Assembly (NCBI GenBank): GCA_963210345.1
Contig: OY723402.1
Location: 32,835,537 to 32,899,536, forward strand
Direction: 5' to 3'
Origin: Inga oerstediana
Lineage: Eukaryota; Streptophyta; Magnoliopsida; Fabales; Fabaceae
DNA: 64,000 nt
Positions 59,176-64,000 of this stretch are shown here, piece by piece. The position numbers and the translations under genes were made by a program. Positions within the stretch are counted from its first letter, which is position 1. Each line of letters opens with the position of its first letter. Below the pieces are notes generated by a model that worked only from the letters and a program-made list of their open reading frames with translations, did no database searches and was not told the DNA's origin.

Positions 59176-61028
59176 TGTTAGATCTCATGTTTTGATGATA
59201 ACAAAGAATGGCATGAAAAAGATTTGATAAACAAATAAGTTTGAACAAAGTAAAAACAAGGAAAATCATCACTTGAAGTAAGCATTGAAGTAATGAAGAA
59301 AGGCCAAGAGAAAAAGCTGAGAAACTTCATTGTTGGCAAATTTTCTAAAGAGTTACTCGAGTAGCTACTCGGGTAATGAGACAGAAACTTGAAGTAACCA
59401 GGTCAACCTTCAAGTAACCTGCCAACGATACTCGAGTAAGTACTCGAGTAATAAGGCAAATGACTCCAAGTTGCTCTCGGCCTGCCAATGTTACTCGAGT
59501 AGCTACTGGAGTAACCAGGTAACTCACTGGCAGTTGCTCTCGGCCTGCCAACGTTACTCGAGTAGCTACTCGAGTAACCATGTCAAATACTTCCAGTTAC
59601 TCTCGACATTTTTAATGCTGCCAATGATACTCGAGTAAGTACTCGAGTTACTCTGTTTCAAGAAATGTGTTGTTCTCGGCATTTTCAACCCTGCTAACAT
59701 TACTCGAGGAGCTACTCGAGTAACTTACTGTGGTAATCAAAACCTGAAGGTATTACTCGAATAACATGAAATGATTTTCTCACCCTTCACTTCAAGTTAC
59801 TACTCGAGTATGCAGAATTACTTAGAAGAAAAACTTCAAGTCACTACTGGAGTATGCAGAGTTAGTTGGAAGAGAACTTTAAGTTATTACCCGAGTAAGC
59901 TATGCATAAAATTTATGTTTACTCAAGTAAGGACTCGAGTAACAAGGTAATCAAACTTGAAGTGCTCTCGGCCTTGAAATCCTGCCAATATTACTGGAGT
60001 GAAGCATCGCGTAATCTAAAGTTCATTTGAAGGTTTACTTGAGTTGCTACTCGAGTAACCTATAAAGAAAAGGGAGCCATACCCGAGTAAGTACTAGAGT
60101 AAACAGGTATTTCCAAAGGTTTGAATTTTGTTTACTTCATTCACTACCCGAGTAATGTTATGTTTGATTATTGACTTGCAGTTTATCAAAGTTTTCCCGA
60201 TGATACTCGAGTATGTACTCGAGTAAACTTAAATGAATACTCGAGTAACTACTCGAGTATGCAAGTCCAGAAATTCAGAAATCATTCTAACATTCATTGA
60301 TTTGTTTCCTATATGATTAACCTTTCATTGTATTAGTATTCTTAGCATATCTGCAGATAAACAATGAAGAGATCTTACCAAATAAGGAAAGTCAAATGCA
60401 ACGTTCAAATGTCACTTACCGCCATCTACCGCAAACGGATATTTTTTCAAATACTGGAAAAGTCAACTGTGGCTGCACACTCTCTAATGGACATGAAGAA
60501 AAACGTTTCAACAATCATTACCAACACATCTATATATATACGGGAACATCCAAACAGAGAAGATAGAACAAGAGAACATACACTAACGCATTATCAAGCT
60601 CATTACTCTGTTTTGCATTATACTTGTAATTCTATGCTTCAGTGATTCTTATTCACTCTGTGAGAGAGATATTTCATTCAAACTCAATATTTGTTATTGA
60701 GATAACTTAAGGTTGTGGAACCTTGAGTTGGGATTGGATTACAACCTGTAAGGGGGAGCGAGTGTCCAGGCGAAGGAACTTGCTTGTACTGAGGTGCCAA
60801 GAACCCACTAAATCTTGGAAGTTATAGTGAAACTCTCAGAGAAGTTCTGAGGACTGGACGTAGGTCAAAGTGATTGTGACCAAACCAGTATAACTCTCGG
60901 TGTACACTTCGGTGATATTTCTCCTTACTCTTTATTGCTTTATATTCACCGTCAAGTTTTTATATTTGCAACAAAATTTTAGTATCACCCAATTCACCCC
61001 CCTCTTGGGTGAAACGCTTACTCTAACA
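59176..61028 (+). repeat. 5' LTR of the Copia element, 1853 bp
   Basis: Starts TGTTAGATCTCATGTTTTGA and ends TTACTCTAACA, directly before the primer-binding site. The last 320 bp (accaagaacccacta, gaggactggacgtaggtca, cacccaattcacccccctc) match the end of the solo LTR at 18671-20342. A TATA-like tatatatata at 60531-60540 may mark the promoter. Confidence 0.92.
59350..60265. repeat. Array of ACTCGAGT palindromes in the Copia LTR
   Basis: About 18 exact CTCGAG cores, often as close pairs such as tactcgagtaagtactcgagta (59430, 59627) or ttactcgagtagctactcgag (59552). Decayed forms (actggagt, acccgagt, actcaagt) are interspersed. Spacing between pairs is irregular. The related LTR at 18.7 kb has ATTCGAAT instead. 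Confidence 0.9.
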
Positions 61029-61030
61029 TT

Positions 61031-61042
61031 TGGTATCAGAGC
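61031..61042 (+). promoter_or_regulatory. Primer-binding site for initiator tRNA-Met
   Basis: TGGTATCAGAGC two bases after the LTR end, the usual Copia site where a tRNA-Met 3' end primes minus-strand DNA synthesis. Confidence 0.92.
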
Positions 61043-61084
61043 GTAGGTCTTCTTGTTAAGGTATAACAACCTAAGAAGGATCCA

Positions 61085-62701
61085 ATGGCAAGCATGGGTG
61101 AAGGAATTCTTCCCGACGGAGCATCCATCACTAGACCTCCAGGTTTCAGTGGCGAACACTTTTCTTTCTGGAAAGCAAAGTTCAGAGTATTCGTGATGGC
61201 TATTGAATATGGGCTTTGGGATGTGATTGAGAGTGGAAACTATCAACCTACAAATATTGTAGATTCTCAGAAAATTTCCAAGACGCCAGCGGAATACGAT
61301 GAGAATGACAAGAAACTTATCACTCTCAACAGCAAGGCAATTCTGATGTTACAAAGTGCTTTAGGTCAAAGTGAGTACTTCAGAATTTGCACACTTCCAA
61401 CAACAAAGGAAATGTGGGAAGCTCTGGAAATAGCTCATGAAGGAACTTTGGGAATAAAGGAGAATCGGATCAACACCTTGGTCACTGAATTCGATCTACT
61501 TCGAATGAAATCAGGTGAATCAATATCTGAATTTGAATTTAGATATACTCATCTTGTTAATCAACTTGCAGCACTTGGGAAATTTTATGATCAGCATACC
61601 CAAGTACGAAAGATTTTGAATATTCTTTCTAAAGAGTGGGAGGCCAAAGTCACTGCAATAGAAGAAGCAAAAGGAGAATCAATGAGATCAGTTGCTTCTC
61701 TATTTGGAAGCCTTTCTGAATATGAAAGCAAACTAAAGTTCAAACGGGAACTAGATGACATCGGTGACAAGAAAAAGAAAGGCCTAGCACTAAAAGCAAA
61801 AGAAGAAAATCAAGATGAGGATGAGGAGTTTGACGATGATGAAATAGGCCTAATCATAAAACGATTCAGAAATTTCTACAAGAAAGGTCAAGGCTTCAAA
61901 CACTTTCAAAAAGGAGGAACTACCAGCAAAGATCATATCATTTGCTACGAATGTGGAAAACTAGGAAATATCAAATCAGAATGTCCAGAACTGAATCAAA
62001 AGAGCAAAGAAAAGAGAAAAGGCAAATTCTTTAAGAAAAAGAAGGCATTTGTATCTGCTATATGGGGAGATAGTTCATCTGACAAAGAAAGTGATGAAGA
62101 AGAAGTAGCCAATATATGTCTTGTTGCTCAAGAAGAGACAGAAGAAGAGGTAAATGATTCTGATCCTACCTATGATGAATTACTCTCTGAATATAATGCT
62201 TTACATTATGAATTCATCAAAGTAGTTAAAGAATTAATTGTTTTCAAAAAGAAAAACAAAGCTCTTGAAATTGAACTTAAAGAAAGTTCAGAAAAGAATT
62301 GTGAAAAATGTTCTTCTTTGAAAAAGAAAAACACTGATCTTACTAAAACTCTTGAAAAATTTACACAAGGAAGTGAGATGCTAAATGTTATTTTAAAGGC
62401 TCAACGATTTGTAAATGACAGATCTGGAATTGGATATGATCCAAAATCAGATAAAAGGAAAGGTAGAAAGAAAGCAGGAGGTAAGTCATATTTGAATTAT
62501 TTCCAGCATTCTGTGCATACATCAAATCCTTTTGTATTTTGTAATTACTGTAATAGAAAAGGTCATTATACATCTTCATGCATTCATAAGAAGAAAGGAA
62601 ACATAGGAACCTACAAATGGGTACCTAAAGGCTCATACGTTCAGAAAATTATTTGTACTAACCCAAAAGGACCCAAAAAGATGTGGGTACATAAGACTTA
62701 G
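61085..62701 (+). CDS. Copia gag polyprotein, 538 codons
   Basis: The protein would form the particle shell that packages element RNA. It begins near RPPGFSGEHFSFWKAKFRVF, the usual start of Copia gag, and continues with the UBN2/retrotransposon-gag region (about residues 60-220). A zinc-knuckle-like CYECGKLGNIKSEC is at residues 287-300, followed by an acidic and coiled-coil segment (about 330-450). A second knuckle CNYCNRKGHYTSSC is at 486-499. The first knuckle has Asn where the metal-binding His should be; the second is complete. The frame is intact and ends in TAG at 62699. The pol frame is different, so gag and pol are not continuous here. ATG 61085 lies 43 bp after the primer-binding site. 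Confidence 0.88.
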   Translation: MASMGEGILPDGASITRPPGFSGEHFSFWKAKFRVFVMAIEYGLWDVIESGNYQPTNIVDSQKISKTPAEYDENDKKLITLNSKAILMLQSALGQSEYFRICTLPTTKEMWEALEIAHEGTLGIKENRINTLVTEFDLLRMKSGESISEFEFRYTHLVNQLAALGKFYDQHTQVRKILNILSKEWEAKVTAIEEAKGESMRSVASLFGSLSEYESKLKFKRELDDIGDKKKKGLALKAKEENQDEDEEFDDDEIGLIIKRFRNFYKKGQGFKHFQKGGTTSKDHIICYECGKLGNIKSECPELNQKSKEKRKGKFFKKKKAFVSAIWGDSSSDKESDEEEVANICLVAQEETEEEVNDSDPTYDELLSEYNALHYEFIKVVKELIVFKKKNKALEIELKESSEKNCEKCSSLKKKNTDLTKTLEKFTQGSEMLNVILKAQRFVNDRSGIGYDPKSDKRKGRKKAGGKSYLNYFQHSVHTSNPFVFCNYCNRKGHYTSSCIHKKKGNIGTYKWVPKGSYVQKIICTNPKGPKKMWVHKT

Positions 62702-62719
62702 TCATTTGATTGCAGATAT

Positions 62720-64000
62720 GTCTTAAAGCATCCAAAAACAACAAATGGTACATAGACAGTGGATGCTCTAGACATATGACCAGAGATTTTGAAAGTTTTA
62801 CCATATTACAACCTAAGAAAGGTGGAAAGGTAAAATTTGGAGGAAATCAATCCTGAAAGATAGCTGGAATTGGTGAAATCAAAAATGACAAAGGAATACA
62901 AGTCAAAGATGTATATTATGTTGAAGGCTAGTGTCACAATTTGCTGAGTGTAAGTCAAAGTGCAGATAAAGACAACTGGATAATATTTGATTCAGAGGAA
63001 TGTCTGATTGTCAACAAGAAAGACTTACTACTTGATAAGAAGAATATCAAGGCTAAACTCAGAGCAAAAAGGGAAGGTAACTGCTATACTCTAGATATTA
63101 GTAGAAATGAATCTGAAAATTGTTTTCTGAGTAATGCCGATGAAAGTTGGCTATGGCATAAGAGATTAGCTCATGTCAATATGCATCAATTAGGCAAACT
63201 ACTTAAAAAGGATTTAGTTCTTGGATTACCCAAAGTAAATTTCAAAAATGACTTGATTTGTGACGCATGTCAAAAAGGTAAACAAACTAAATCATCTTTC
63301 AAATTGAAAAATGAGATTTCAACAAATAGACCACTACAATTATTGCATATGGATTTAGTTGGCCCAGCAAGAGTAAAGAGTCTTAGTGGCAACTTATATT
63401 CATTGGTCATTGTTGATGATTTCTCTAGATTTTCATGGGTTATTTTCTATCATCAAAAGATGAAACCTTTGAAGAATTTATTGTTTTTGCCAAGAAAGTG
63501 CAAAATGAGAAAGGTTTGTCCATTGCAGGTATTAGGACCGATCATGGTGGAGAATTTGAAAATCAAGCTTTTGAAGAATATTGTGATACTAGTGGCATTA
63601 ATCACAATTTCTCTGCTCCAAGGACACCTCAATAAAATGGAGTCGTGGAACGTAAGAATAGAGTGCTCACTAAAATGGCTAGAGCAATGTTAAATGAAAA
63701 AAACGCGTCTCAAGTGTTCTGGGCTGATGCTATGAGTACAGCATGCTATATTTCAAATAGAGCCTATATTAGAACAAAACTTGGAAAGACCCCACACGAG
63801 CTGTACAAAGGAAGGAAGCCAAACATTGCTCATCTACACATCTTCGGTTGTAAGTGTTTCATTCATAATAATGGTAAAGATAACTTAGGAAAATTTGATT
63901 CTAAAACTGATGAAGGAATTTTCCTAGGATACTCTAACCGAAGTAAAGCATATAGAGTTTTTAACAAAAGAACATGTATTGTTGAAGAATCAATTCATAT
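62720..64000 (+). pseudogene. Copia pol, protease and integrase part, broken, runs off the window
   Basis: The protease motif WYIDSGCSRHM (DSG at 62755) is in frame 1. The GAG-pre-integrase zinc part follows (HKRLAH then CDAC, 63150-63275). The integrase core has HMDLVGPARV (first Asp) and IRTDHGGEFEN (second Asp, about 63536) and, after a TAA at 63633, NGVVERKNR with the catalytic Glu. Breaks: TGA 62854, TAG 62929, a frame change near 63445 and TAA 63633. The frame then stays open to the window end (FWADAMSTACYISNRAY). Reverse transcriptase and RNase H would lie beyond 64000. Confidence 0.88.

Larger units (their letters stand above)
59176..64000 (+). mobile_element. Copia (SIRE-like) retrotransposon, 5' part; continues past the window
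   Basis: Complete 5' LTR (59176-61028), primer-binding site, gag and the first half of pol in the order protease, integrase. This is the Copia order, since integrase precedes where reverse transcriptase would be. Several stops and frame changes in pol make this copy defective. The second LTR and any TSD partner of catag (59171-59175) are outside the window. Confidence 0.92.

Overview
The window reads as nuclear DNA of a flowering plant, probably a eudicot. It is AT-rich, has spliced genes with GT-AG introns, and carries typical plant transposons. It is mostly a nest of transposable elements around a few host-gene pieces. I recognise only two host genes: the 5' part of a vacuolar-type Na+/H+ antiporter (NHX, four exons at 14630-16434, + strand) and a small DIR1-like lipid-transfer protein (23584-23899, - strand). 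There are no rRNA genes or bacterial-style operons.

Layout. 1-10.5 kb: pieces of a long-LTR (probable Ty3/gypsy) family, a solo LTR at 1363-2911 and a decayed CACTA transposon (about 6418-10489) that itself holds an inverted solo LTR of the same family (7049-8619). 12.8-16.5 kb: MITEs, a long-inverted-repeat element and the truncated NHX gene, followed by an LTR-like insertion. 18.7-20.3 kb: a solo SIRE-like Copia LTR with a large array of ATTCGAAT palindromes. 20.9-24 kb: a small odd repeat element, a Stowaway MITE and the LTP gene. 25.0-44.7 kb: a minus-strand gypsy-type LTR that received two CACTA transposons only 12 bp apart. The first (25373-34395, TSD TAT) is complete but its genes are decayed. 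The second (starts 34408) has a nearly whole TNP2 transposase broken by three TAG codons, plus an 11-exon second gene ending in a Ulp1/C48-type protease domain; its 3' end is missing. 48.3-58.7 kb: three more copies of the long LTR family, one holding a hAT-like MITE, and a tRNA-like SINE head. 59.2 kb to the end: a Copia (SIRE-like) element with complete 5' LTR, primer-binding site, gag and a broken pol that runs off the window.

How it fits together. CACTA elements encode a TNP2 transposase and a second PttA-type protein, and their ends carry subterminal hairpin repeats; all three copies show this layout. Most LTRs here are solo, and several have perfect 5-bp target duplications, so LTR-LTR recombination has been frequent. 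The most unusual signal is that LTRs of two unrelated retrotransposon groups each contain a block of many short palindromes. The block sits at the same place in related LTRs, but the palindrome differs between copies: TTCGAA versus CTCGAG in the Copia LTRs, GGCC-type versus CACTCGAGTG in the gypsy-type LTRs.
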